DNA of 64,000 nt from the NCBI GenBank assembly GCA_010645155.1, contig JAAGOF010000251.1:524190-588189 (forward strand). Reading direction: 5' to 3'. Under the pieces are notes generated by a model. That model worked only from the letters and a program-made list of their open reading frames with translations, was not told where the DNA came from and ran no database searches. Of the stretch, positions 1 through 10,338 are shown in pieces (positions within the stretch are counted from its first letter, which is position 1; every line of letters begins with the position of its first letter). The DNA is from Tigriopus japonicus (lineage: Eukaryota > Arthropoda > Copepoda > Harpacticoida > Harpacticidae). The translations under genes and the position numbers were made by a program.

Positions 1-269
1 ACCTCATCCGGCTAAACTTGACGTCATCGTTTGCCAATGTTTCTGTTCTATACTTTCGCTGATTAATCTCCATAAAATGGACCAAAACTCATTTGAAGGG
101 CGGAGCACTATATTGCTTTTCGACAAGAAACAATTTCGCCATCGATGAGGGAACAATTGATTGCGGTCTTGGGAACTTGGTGCTACCGGCCAGCGGAACC
201 AATTTGCCACGTCTTCGGCTAGACAATGCAGATTTGGCATATTTTCGTGCCAATCTAGTCATGACGGAT

Positions 270-284
270 GAGAGAGAGAGAGAG
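270..284. repeat. (GA)n microsatellite
   Basis: Perfect GA dinucleotide run of about seven copies. Similar GA tracts recur at 5581-5599 and 63086-63104. Confidence 0.85.
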
Positions 285-3200
285 GTCTGAATATTATCTG
301 GGGTTGAATGTCGTCGAAAACGAATGAATTTGGCTGGCTGGGAAAACCCGACCGCCAATGAGTGTTTCATGTTGTGGAGTCATGGGGAATGCTGAAAGTC
401 CATTTACAACCCACCGATCCCATTACGTTCCATCCAGACAGGACCGCTGAAGAGCATTTTCCCCTTTTTTTCCTGCTAAAAAGCTTGCACAAAAGGCATG
501 CCAGATTGCAAAAGTGAGTTTTACAACCCAGGTAGGCCTAGTTACCCTTCTCTCCCAACCATTGCTCCACGTTACTTTGCTCGTCGAGGAGTAACCAGTA
601 CAGAACCACGTTTTATGCAAACCAAACCAACCGTTCAAGGGACGGAAACCAATCTCTTTGTTCCAGCTCCACGCTCCACTCACTAATGGACCCGTATGTA
701 CTCGTGTGTACTGCATATGGACGACAAACCGATCGCTATCGCCGGGTTTTCCGGGTTTTGACGAAATCCAAGCTGGCAGTCATGTGTCTCAATTTCCAAG
801 ATTTCGGTTTATCACCGAGTCAGATCCATGGCTGAGTCATGTTGCGACGGGATATTAAAATAGCAAATGAGCTCGGACTTGGAAACAACAACACGCGAGT
901 GAGGAGAAGGGCATTCACATTGACAACTCATGATGGTCCGCCAAAATTATCACGTACGCTTTCGATCAAATTATGGCAAGTGGCAAGACATTCTAAGCGC
1001 TTGGACTTCCAAATGGGCCATATCGATCATTGGATTGGTTACAAGGACTCTGTCATGCTGAGCACGTGTTTGTTTTGGCAATGACACAACGTGCTTGTTT
1101 GTTTGCTTGCTTGCGTCAGTTCCAAAAATTCTCTAGGGTTTGAACCCCCTCCTTCGTTTTGTTCCAATTTGGGAGCCATTCGGTCCATATTGAATGATTC
1201 GTTTGGAAGGCGTGCCCGGTTTGTTTGTGTTTAGCTTCTCTTCTCGGGTATCTGTAATCAGGTAGCACTCGTCATGTATGCTTACACCATAATTTACTCG
1301 TTGAAATGAGGCAGTCTTGCATTTGGAATGCAATAAATCATCTCGCGTATCTGGGTGTCAATCTTTCGACTTCGTGCTTGTTGCTCGAGACAAAAGCGAG
1401 TGGATGAATGTAGTACACGGAGTGATCTTGAGGAGAGGAAGAAGCGTGTGTGAGATTGAGAAATAGGCCGAATTAATGCTCATTTCCGAGCTGATGCCTT
1501 TGAAATGACATCAACGCTTTATTGCCACACCATCTTTACATCAAATAGATCAGTAGAAAACAAAACGGGTTATCAAGCGATGGTTGGCACTAATTACCCA
1601 CATTAGTTCCAGTGAGCACTGCTGGAGACGTACCAGATAGAGAACATTCATTGTCCAGCAAGTTGCTCAAGTGAAAAGAAAAGTGAACCAACGCCAAACA
1701 CATACACACACACATAGAAAAAGATCCTGACTTGATACGATATCCTTTGCTTGGTTGGTCATGATTCACATCAAGAAGTCCCCTGTCATCCAAGACCATG
1801 ATCTCCTACTCTCGATAGGCTTCAAGTTGGCATTTTCTCCCGAAATCGGCGAAACCTTCGAGGCTTCACAATGATTGAAGGAATCAACGAGTCATTCTGG
1901 CTACACTGGGGACCTATTTGTTCGTCAACCTAGATTTAAGGAGGGAATGAATTGGAAGAAATGTGTTTCATGGTTTGATCTAAGGTGTGACTGGTTGGTT
2001 GATGGGAGTACTTTACACTTGTGTGAGTAACGAAGCTTCACCGCTCGTATTTCTACCAATATGCGTACTTCGTATGAGACTTTCGAGGGTAGAACGAAAA
2101 GTACATTTATCTTACCTCCATGAATTGTATGAGCATCTTAAAGAAAATCATTGGCATCAACATCAACTTGATCATTGTCCAATGGCACTTTTAGGGTTAT
2201 TATTACATCGTGGCTTGGGCAACAGGACAAATATCAGTGAACACGGCCAACCTTCCCATTTACAGAAACACTTAGTCAAGATCGCGATCAAAAAGTGGGC
2301 CATGACTTTTTTGAATCGAGTCCAAATGCGGATTACGGATCGGTTCCAAAGGGAATCAAAAAAAGAAGGGGGAGGCCCCATGGATTGATAGAAATGTGTA
2401 CGTAACTGTACCACCATTTGAACTTTGAAACCAGCCAGTGAAGAGCAGCCATGGCTGCTCCAACCATTGAATCGGGGGAATTCCCCCAGGAAAAATCGCC
2501 TTCAAGCCTGACAAGTCGGCTAATTGCTGTTCAGAGCGAGAGGGAGGGTTGTTTCGGATTCTTCATGGTGAAATATCGGTTCCCATCGATTCAGGGTTGA
2601 AATCAGACGATCTCCTCTCCTCTGTACGTAAGTGTAACTTGTAGTCAGAAAGAACAATTGGAGGAGCCATTGGCTCGCATCCAACCATCTCATGGACCGA
2701 GGACAATAGCGTGAAGTCATCGCTAGAACCATGGTGGATTGGGGAAATCCCCACCTTTCCTAACCTTAGAGTGAATAGGGCATCTCCTTGAATGTACAGT
2801 ACGCACTCCCGTCCCGTATGTAGCTCTCTAAATTGAACGAGAGGATCGTTGCTCCAAGCGCAATTACTTTTGCCGTGGAAAAATGTGGATGGTGGAATCG
2901 AGTGAGATTTTCCGGGTAGCCATGAGGAATCATCGAAGTGTCGCATTAGTTGTGGTTGAAACAAATAATTTGATAATTGTTTCACGACTCGTAATTGCTA
3001 ATACCAACGTTCTTTCTTTCTCTAATAATAATCTCACTGGGCATTGGTGCGCAAGAAGTGGATATGCTGACTCGAGTTTACGGATTATTTTTACCCTGAT
3101 GGTCGGCAGTGTTAAGCTCCGTTTACGATTCCTTCCTAACCTACGTTTTACGAACAGTGTTCGTCCGAGTAGCTTTTTTCCCCTCTCTTCTACGGCCAAT

Positions 3201-3754
3201 TAAGTTTCAAACCCATTTGACCAAGAAAACAATGGCAGCTTGAAAGAAATCCAGTGGGTGATAACGAGATCCCGGTGGATTTCAGAACCGACCACGAGGC
3301 ACAAAACATTCATAATTTGGAGTGGGCCTCAAGGCCTGGATAATGATTTCGTCATATTCCCGCTCTATTGTAGCTTACCTACCCTGAATCACTTTACTGA
3401 CAGCTGACACGAAAGGTTAGAATTTGGACATTGGTTCTTGTCTGCCAATATGGAAGTAGCAGTTCATACGTCCAACTAGCGGTGTTTTGATCCATCTGAA
3501 GCCTCAATCGCGAATCTAGCAGCTGTGAAGTTTGGTGGAATGAAATCGAATCAGTGGGAGAGCTAGCGAGAGACTGATTCAGTTAGAGAAGTTTTCATGT
3601 TGTGTTTCTAATAGAGCTAGTGGTTGTTGTATATGTACGTAGAGAACGTCTGTTGTTGTGGATGGAGAAGGTAGGAATGCAAGTACTAGAATCACGTGGT
3701 AGTAACAGAAGGAGTCGAGTGGGGAGGATCCTCCCAATCCTTCCTCTGTCTAAG

Positions 3755-3775
3755 TTGGTTGGTTGGTTGGTTGGT
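3755..3775. repeat. (TTGG)5 microsatellite
   Basis: Five tandem TTGG units. The same tetranucleotide occurs at 33318-33332 and, as its complement CCAA, at 35661-35682, so it is a recurrent simple repeat in this genome. Confidence 0.9.
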
Positions 3776-3999
3776 TTGCTCGTCTCGTTCACCGACAGTC
3801 TTGACAACCAGAATTCACTCAAGTCTGCGGTTATCTTTTTTTTCCATGTCAACGATATTCGCGAAAACCTCCAGGGGCCCTAGATACGTCTACCGTTCAA
3901 AACAATGAGGCTCTCCAAAGAAATGTTTCACAATCCAAATCCCAAAGATCGTCCTTGAGATGAAACGCTCCTTGTCGAGAAGAGGTTAAACTTGATTAA

Positions 4000-4689
4000 G
4001 CTGTGTGCCAAAATTGGCTGGGTTTTATCCGAGAGGCTCTTCTGGTGGTGTTCTTTGAGGTGTCAGGTTTCCAAATAGAGTGCTTATTCAACTATCTCAA
4101 GCCGTGGGTTCAAAATCCGTGGTCACTTCCTTCATCTGGGCTCTTCATGTCTCCAAGTACGGGGTTTGGGATTCATTCGCCAACCTACCTCTTAGCAACC
4201 AACCACCAATCCAATGCCACTTTTGTCAGTCGATATGAGCGGATGATGATGATTTGCTGCCAAAGACGACAGACTGAGCGGGTTTCAATCCAGTTCAATA
4301 TTTCAATCATTCAGAAACAAAAGCATCTAACTCTCTTGGCCCCCAAAAGACCGACTACAGCATTGAACTATGGTACAGTAGAGGGTCATCCTGGGTTCGA
4401 ACTTCAAAGCCCGAGTCAAAATCGAATTTTGGGTTTGTTCTTCAAGGGATACTCTCTGTCTGGTCCTGGCCAGAGCAAACCGATGGTGTGGAATGGTGGC
4501 CTGACGAGGTATCGGTCTCATCTGAAGACCTTTTGGATGGATAGAAGGAAGCAAGCAAGCAAGGGGGTTCGTTCAGTGCTCCAAAAACTACATTTGGCCC
4601 TGAAGACACAAGATGGAAAAGACGGCGAAGAAGACGAAGTGGCTTCACTACGACATAGGAAGGAGTCGAGCGAGGCATGCAGTTGGTAG
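4000..4689 (+). CDS. hypothetical open frame, 229 codons stop to stop
   Basis: This is the longest open frame in the window, running from just after a TAA (3997-3999) to a TAG (4687-4689). The first in-frame ATG is at 4147 in a weak context (cttcATGt), giving 180 residues; upstream reading would need a splice acceptor or a non-ATG start. No domain, signal peptide or catalytic motif is recognised. Visible traits are a Met-rich stretch near residue 84, a GCAA tract at 4551-4563 read as Lys-Gln-Ala-Ser, and a C-terminus with an acidic cluster (GKDGEEDEV) followed by basic residues. Antisense frames at 4327-4554 and 4442-4678 are also open, so the area simply has few stops, which weakens the case. 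Assuming about 6% stop codons per random triplet, a run this long is expected well under once in 64 kb, so coding is possible but unproven. Confidence 0.3.
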   Translation, partial: AVCQNWLGFIREALLVVFFEVSGFQIECLFNYLKPWVQNPWSLPSSGLFMSPSTGFGIHSPTYLLATNHQSNATFVSRYERMMMICCQRRQTERVSIQFNISIIQKQKHLTLLAPKRPTTALNYGTVEGHPGFELQSPSQNRILGLFFKGYSLSGPGQSKPMVWNGGLTRYRSHLKTFWMDRRKQASKGVRSVLQKLHLALKTQDGKDGEEDEVASLRHRKESSEACSW

Positions 4690-5580
4690 GTGATTTAGCG
4701 CTCGTCTAAGTCCATTGCTTGCAGACTATCATCGTTCGCAAAAACTCGTCCTGGGGCAACAAACTCCATCAAGACGGACGGCAGATATATACTACAGAGA
4801 ACTAACTACATTCACAAGAAGACCAAGACAACGAAGAAGAAAAAAAAGAAGCTTCAAAAAATCTCAAACGCTTCTTGATCTCACCCAGTAGATGGATATA
4901 CACTACACCAAGACCGCTACTACACACTACACTGCTCCATGTACAGTACTTCTAGCAGCCGTTCCGTTCGGTAGTAAAATGTGCCTCAAACTTCCATTCC
5001 TCACGTAGAACGACGGGGGCTTCTGGATTGTTTTAGATGAGGGTCTACCTGCATTTGTCTGATGACCGAGAGACGCGTAAATTCGCCCAGAAATGGCAAA
5101 AACAGCCTTCCCCTTTCGTTGGCTTCTTCAAGTTGAGAAGTGCTCAAATCGTCTTGGGTTGACCGGTTTTTTTTGCGCCACGATGGTTGGCGATGGTTTT
5201 ATCTGCAGGAGTGTCGGTGCTAGATTTCATGGTGTTTCTAGGTTTGTGCTTCTTCCCCATGAATGATGGTGTTGAGACCTTTTGGGCCACTTTTACACTC
5301 TCGATGAGGTGCAGTAAAGATTGCAGGGCTTTAATTCAATTTGAACTCGCCGCCTCCATTCTCAAAGCAAAGACTTAGAATTCCTAGGCCTTTTTGAGAC
5401 GCTAGGGGGCGCTCGTCTCCGTCTGGCGTTCCACGATGAGGTCACAATTATTAGCTCTCCTATTATGCATAAAATGCACATGGAGAGCACGTGAACTGAC
5501 TATCTGTTATGGGTTGGCCGTGGATCTTCTTCTTGACACGGGGTTCAACGAACAGATATTCCCCCATTGAGACCTTCTGG

Positions 5581-5599
5581 AGAGAGAGAGAGAGAGAGA
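5581..5599. repeat. (GA)n microsatellite
   Basis: Perfect run of about nine GA units following a CTGG; the longest pure GA tract in the window together with the one near 63.1 kb. Confidence 0.9.
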
Positions 5600-5787
5600 C
5601 CCCCATAAAGTCTCCCTTTACAACCCGCTTGGACCTTAGCCTCCAAATCAAGTGGGGGCATTTGAATAAAATGCATTCCACTGACGCTTTCCTGGATCTG
5701 CATCTCTCTCCTTCGTTCTCTGTGGGCTCGCTCGATGAGGATGCCTTTTTTGCTCGCTTTTACTGCCCTTCTGTACGTAGTGCTCTT

Positions 5788-5813
5788 ACGAACGAACGAA
5801 CGAACGAACGAAC
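5788..5813. repeat. (ACGA)6 microsatellite
   Basis: Six tandem ACGA units. Read in one frame it gives repeated Thr-Asn-Glu-Arg and produces a spurious open frame; the same AACG word recurs as aacgaacgaac near 21845. Confidence 0.9.
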
Positions 5814-8058
5814 ATCTTGGGTCTTGTTTTTCGCTCGTTGTTGTCGACGGATGGAATGCATCAAGGGGGAAAAGTACGCCAATGAATGCGCCACTCTCGT
5901 CCAAGTCGTCTTCGTCGAATTGTGCCAGGGATCCGTTTTGCAATTATGTGGAGTGAAAAATGGATTTGAGTAAGCTCTTTGAGTGCATTGGCTAATGGGA
6001 CGACATGTCTCGACCGGACTTCAACCATGATGCATGAGCTACAAGGTGTTAAATTAAGTACACTCACCGGCCACCTCCCGACTTTGACGGCATTGATTCA
6101 AGTGCCTCTCCGTGGGATTTGTGAATTGTCACTTAACTCGCAGTGGGAGATTGACACTTGGGTATCTTCTGCAGAACCAACTGGGTGGGTTGCCCAACTA
6201 ATTGGGGTCCCACTTCGATGTTATTCCTCTCAATCATCATGCCTGCCTGTGGATCTATGTACATACGTACAGTACATGTGGCAAACAAACCACGCCAACG
6301 AAGAGACCATGGAGCGGAAGATCACACACGATAATTTTAATTCGAATGAATCCGAAGAGCAGCTTGAATATATGGCGAGATTAATTACCCTTCTCCTCGG
6401 CCCTTGGCCTCAATTTTGAATTTAGTTCTCAGGGTTGCCAAGCAGCTGTCTGGCCAATGAGTTTTAGCAACGAGACGAGACCTGAACAAAGGCTTTGTGG
6501 AAATCCTGATTGGCTTTGAAATTTTGACGCCATTGTACCCGCCAAACTTGGGGAAGTTCGTTTGGGTTGGAAGGAACTCGAACCCAACCCTCTCGCTTTT
6601 AACTAACATCTACTATCTGGCATTGTGCTTCAATGCTCAACCCTTCTTCGTTTGTTGGGTCGTTGTGCGTAAGGTCCAATTCAAGTAGATACTATTCGAG
6701 GGTAACCACCAATCCAGACTGACACCGAGTGACACAAAAAGAGTTGAGAGTCTATAATTAGGCTCAAGACCCCGTATTGCGAACGCTCAATTTTGCCAAA
6801 ACTCTGCCAAAAACCGGTTGTGGTGGATCGTGAGTTACTTACTTACCAGATTAACTCTGTCCCGTTACATAACTTGGCCTCAATCTTGGTAGCATCAAAC
6901 GGGTAATCATCACAATCATCACTCTCTTATGGAGTTTTATTCAATTGCCGGGATGCTAAATAATGGCAGGGTTTAATCAAACAAGTAGGAGAATGAAAGC
7001 GAACTTGGATGATGACAGTAAAAAAAATTCGCGATTCAAAGGAGGTGGTTTTGAGTTGCCAGTTCAATCGACGACTTGACGTGATCAAACCTGTTTTTAT
7101 TTAAGGGTCAGTTCCAAGAAATTGCGGTGTCTTCTGCTCTGTCGAGGGCAGATATTAATAAGCTGGCCACAACAAGTCCACCCGAGATTTTGCAGAGAGA
7201 CACGGACGACAATAAGCCATTAGAATGGATTTTTACATTAGCATTCCATTTTAGGTGGTCGGTCGACCAACCCACAACTGACCAAAAGAGCCACACACAT
7301 AGTAGACACACATTCATATGATATCTCATACGTTCAGAGGGTTACAGTAGTCGCCAAAAGTAGATTTGGTTCAAGTCACTTCTGAAGGAAACCCTGATTC
7401 GTCCATTTGATTGATTTCATTCCTGAATTTGCGAATCGCCGCCAGAGAACTATAATGTGGAAACGTCGAACTACCTTCTAATGTTACTCACGAGATGATT
7501 TGTACTAGAGGTTATTGACCGATTACATTCTTGAATACTTCTACTGGTCTCTTTAGATTATGAGAACATGTTCCCTATTTTGGGGTTCAATAGAAAGATA
7601 ATGGACACAATTCATTTCGGAAATTGACTAAGGTTATATTTAGTTTGGCTACGTTGATTTGGTGGGTTTCTTCTCATGGAAATCCAGGCCCACGCAAAAA
7701 AATGTCAACAATAAACTGGTGGTTCCAACTCAACACCTTGGCCAAGCTCGTTTCCTTATCTCTGTGTCAGGTTCACCAATCTCAATCCTTTATGGTTCAA
7801 GGACATATCCAATTAAAGGAAATAAATTTAGAAATTATGATCCTTAAAAAATAACGATACTTTTTGTGTCGATAACAGCGCAAGGAAGGCAGAAAATCGG
7901 ATTGAGAAAAGAGTTTTGCCTAAAGAAGCTCATGGGAAAGAAGCGTCGACACAGTCTTCAAATGTTTGCCGCTGTTGTCGCCACCATCAATCAGGAAGTT
8001 CAAGTTAAAACGAAAGTCGATTTTGCAATCAGTTTACTTAGATCATGACAATAAAGAT

Positions 8059-8077
8059 TGATCCAATCATTGGATCA
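8059..8077. repeat. short perfect hairpin
   Basis: TGATCCAAT, one C, then ATTGGATCA: a 9 bp perfect inverted repeat around a single base. Function unknown; it may be a chance palindrome in AT-rich DNA. Confidence 0.5.
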
Positions 8078-8457
8078 TAAAGTAAGATGGATTCAAGCCC
8101 CTCCATGGATTTTTTTCGGTCAAAATCTCCTTTTGCTGGATTTTTTAGAGCTTCATGATAAAGCCACCGTCGCTAGTGTTCTGACGACGCTTCTTTCACA
8201 TGAGCTTCTGTAGTTTTGCCTTTCATAGTTAACTGATTTATTTTATTCTCTCTTCTTTTCTGAAGTTGGGAAGACATAAGTTTTAATCTTGATGATTGTT
8301 TTGGTTGAAAATTCAAACTTGAATTCTTGATAATAGAGAAGCGCCGACTCACGTCCAATAAAACCTCTTAAGTTATATTTTCCGTTTTTCTTGAACGTTA
8401 TAGATAGCACACGTGTTTAGAATCAAGTTCGTGGACTTCCAAGTTAACAAGCTACTA

Positions 8458-8597
8458 CAGTGTGACATAAAAGTTTTAGGCCCACAAAAAAGTTGGATAT
8501 TGGAACAGGTCAACTTTGTATCGACAAGGGGGCTTTCATTTACCTGAACAATCAAAAAGTATCAAGAAGAAGAGACCTAAACTTTTATGTCACACTG
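8458..8597. mobile_element. Tc1-type MITE, 140 bp
   Basis: The element starts CAGTGTGACATAAAAGTTT and ends with the exact complement of those 19 bp. The match continues into AGG after a one-base indel. It is flanked on both sides by TA (8456-8457 and 8598-8599), the target duplication made by Tc1/mariner transposases, and its first five bases CAGTG match common Tc1 termini. The interior is only about 90 bp and encodes nothing, so it is non-autonomous and would have needed a transposase in trans. The near-perfect ends suggest a fairly recent insertion. The family assignment rests on ends and TA flanks, not on a matched reference element. Confidence 0.82.
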
Positions 8598-9505
8598 TAG
8601 GCCTCAAGGTCAGCCATTGATAGTATATTAGCATCAAGAGATCTTCCCCTATTGAAGAGCCAGAAGATGTACTTCAATTGGCTTATTCATTGAACAAATA
8701 TAAGATAATGTATTGTCAGACTTTCTGATTTTATAGTAGATGGAGCGTGGCCAAATATTTCTTGCGGAATTTTTCCTTGTACCTTATTGATCTCTGACGT
8801 TAGCAAGAGCTCAGCACTTGTGCTGATTTCATGCTCAGCTTTGCTCTTTTGATACTAGCAAGGCTATTCTTGTATTAAATCGACATTCTCTACTCTCAAT
8901 CAGTACCTTCGACATAAATAAGTATTTAACTCAAAATTAAATTCTTGATAGGTTTTTGAATACTTTCGAGTTTGAATTGTGATGGAACGATATATCATCT
9001 TTAAATAATGTCACATAGAATTGCACCGAAAACAAACATCATTTTTATTAAAATTTCATTGAAAACAAACGGATTAGTTGTCCCAACGATCCTTTTTTTT
9101 CTGAAACTTTACAGTTCAGTTTTATCAGTTTCGTTCAAAAAATGTAAAACAAATTAGACATGAAGTCTAGGTATCAGTTTCCTCGCAATTTTCACTTCTT
9201 CTGAAGAGGTCTGAGTGAAATATGAATCAGAAGAACCTCGGTTATTATGGCATGTACTATGTAATGTCACATCTTTTCATCCTAATATGGTAATTGGTTT
9301 TGCAAACTTGCTCTATCAAGGACTTGCATTTTGTGTAAGGGCTCAACGTGACATTTGAAAAATACACCATTACTCTTTTATTGGTCTCAAGCATTTCAAG
9401 TAATGTCAAAACCAGATTGATAATTCATTTTTGTGAGATTTTACTGCAAGCTTAAGCACTGACATCTGATTCTATGAATAGGAATAGCATCTAGAATCTT
9501 CCTCA

Positions 9506-9533
9506 TTGATTCTCATCAACGAATCAGAATCAA
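9506..9533. repeat. small hairpin, 8 bp stem
   Basis: TTGATTCT (9506-9513) pairs perfectly with AGAATCAA (9526-9533) around a 12-base loop. No known regulatory family is matched. Confidence 0.4.
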
Positions 9534-9829
9534 AGTCAGTGAAAGGGTTTTCTTTCTCATCAGCAATACTCGTTCTACCGGGTGAGTCATAAGAATCCGA
9601 ACAATAGCCCTTGTCCGTTTCTCAAAGATGATTGATCTCGCAAAAAAAAGTTTCAAGCTCAAAAATATATTAAGATGTACGTTTTTTAATCCCCTTTATG
9701 TCGTCTTATTTATGATTCTAGCCAAACTTCGTGAAGGAGTAAAACAACTCTGTCATGAATGCTTAGTTTTCAAATATGACCATTTGTAGGAAAAATCGTC
9801 GTCGCTAAAATATTTTAAATCAAATATTT

Positions 9830-9852
9830 AATCATCTTCAAAGAAGATGATT
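9830..9852. repeat. perfect hairpin, 10 bp stem
   Basis: AATCATCTTC and GAAGATGATT form a perfect 10 bp stem around a three-base AAA loop. No T-run typical of a polymerase III terminator follows, so it is recorded only as a structural repeat. Confidence 0.55.
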
Positions 9853-10123
9853 CAATTTAGAAAAAAGAAGTTTTATCATATGTAACGAGGGTGAGGTTAA
9901 CGAATGGTTTCAATCATGAATATATATGTAGATGGTATAGTTAGTTGTTCGGTTTCTTTTGACACACTAAAATGAATATCGAATTTAGCCTTCAATTTTG
10001 CCAAAAAAATTGAATAGTTTTTTTCGATAAAATTAGTGTTTTCGTAGCATTGTCTGTAGAGTAAAGAAGTATGAAGAATAAGTGCGGCCATAAAATGAGG
10101 TTTGGACTTCCTTCATGAAAAGG

Positions 10124-10131
10124 TATAAAAG
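10124..10131 (+). promoter_or_regulatory. candidate TATA box
   Basis: TATAAAAG lies in a locally GC-flanked context (AGG before, GAGCCC after), a textbook match to the animal TATA consensus. A start site about 30 bp downstream would fall near 10154, but no clear initiator motif is seen there. The next plausible ATG is the pair at 10219 and 10222, opening a 39-codon frame. TATA-like words are frequent in AT-rich DNA, so this is a candidate only. Confidence 0.3.
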
Positions 10132-10218
10132 GAGCCCTGAACATGTTTAAAACACCTCCGCTCTACTGGATATCGCCCAAGAGATGAATAATTTTGGTGT
10201 CTTTACCCCAAACCGGAT

Positions 10219-10338
10219 ATGATGAGCCGCCGGCAAATGCTTGAGGTCAGTCCCCTAGTGAGCTTGATTCATTGGAGAGAGTCGAAAATAAAATCTACGA
10301 CCAAGCATTTCGTCTGGAACCACTTTCTTTCAAAGTGA
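10219..10338 (+). CDS. hypothetical small ORF, 39 aa
   Basis: Two tandem ATGs (10219 and 10222) open a frame that ends at TGA 10336-10338. The product would begin MMSRRQMLEVSPLVSLIHW and continue basic (WRESKIKSTTKHF); no signal peptide, cysteine pattern or known family is evident. It is listed because a good TATA box lies 95 bp upstream, leaving a plausible 5' leader of about 65 nt. The earlier ATG at 10143 would precede the expected start site and encodes only 14 residues. Frames of this size are common by chance, and no polyadenylation signal was identified close behind it. Confidence 0.2.
   Translation: MMSRRQMLEVSPLVSLIHWRESKIKSTTKHFVWNHFLSK

Larger units (their letters stand above)
1..3999. 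other. non-coding stretch, no gene recognised
   Basis: Mixed-composition sequence without a frame that stands out. It holds a GA tract at 270-284, a short GTTT/GCTT run near 1095-1115, a short CA tract near 1704-1714 and the TTGG tract at 3755-3775. A 133-codon frame at 1987-2388 is within chance expectation. No transposon ends or RNA genes were seen. Confidence 0.5.
4690..8457. other. non-coding stretch with GA and ACGA microsatellites
   Basis: No recognised gene. Two microsatellites (5581-5599 and 5788-5813) lie inside overlapping open frames of 154 and 132 codons on opposite strands, which stay open largely because the repeats contain no stops. A TTCTGCAG acceptor-like site at about 6174 is followed by a 54-codon open frame, and an ATCTG|GTAAGT donor-like site reads on the minus strand near 6850. 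Neither has enough support for a gene call. Sequence becomes AT-rich after about 7.8 kb. Confidence 0.45.
8598..10123. other. AT-rich non-coding stretch with small hairpins
   Basis: AT-rich sequence with no gene recognised. It contains small hairpins at 9506-9533 and 9830-9852 and two copies of GAAAACAAAC near 9028 and 9060. Minus-strand open frames here are short and low in complexity. Confidence 0.5.

Noticed and set aside
1987..2388. 133-codon plus frame
   Set aside because: Length and composition fit chance; no motif, no supporting signals.
4386..4402. B-box-like GGGTTCGAACTTC suggesting a tRNA or SINE
   Set aside because: The 3' side of the T-stem does not pair and no A box was found at the right distance. 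Similar T-loop-like words at about 24372 (minus), 37307 and 48832 (minus) fail in the same way.
5509..5973. 154-codon plus frame and overlapping 132-codon minus frame
   Set aside because: Both stay open through GA and ACGA microsatellites and contain no recognisable protein feature; length is within chance expectation for the window.
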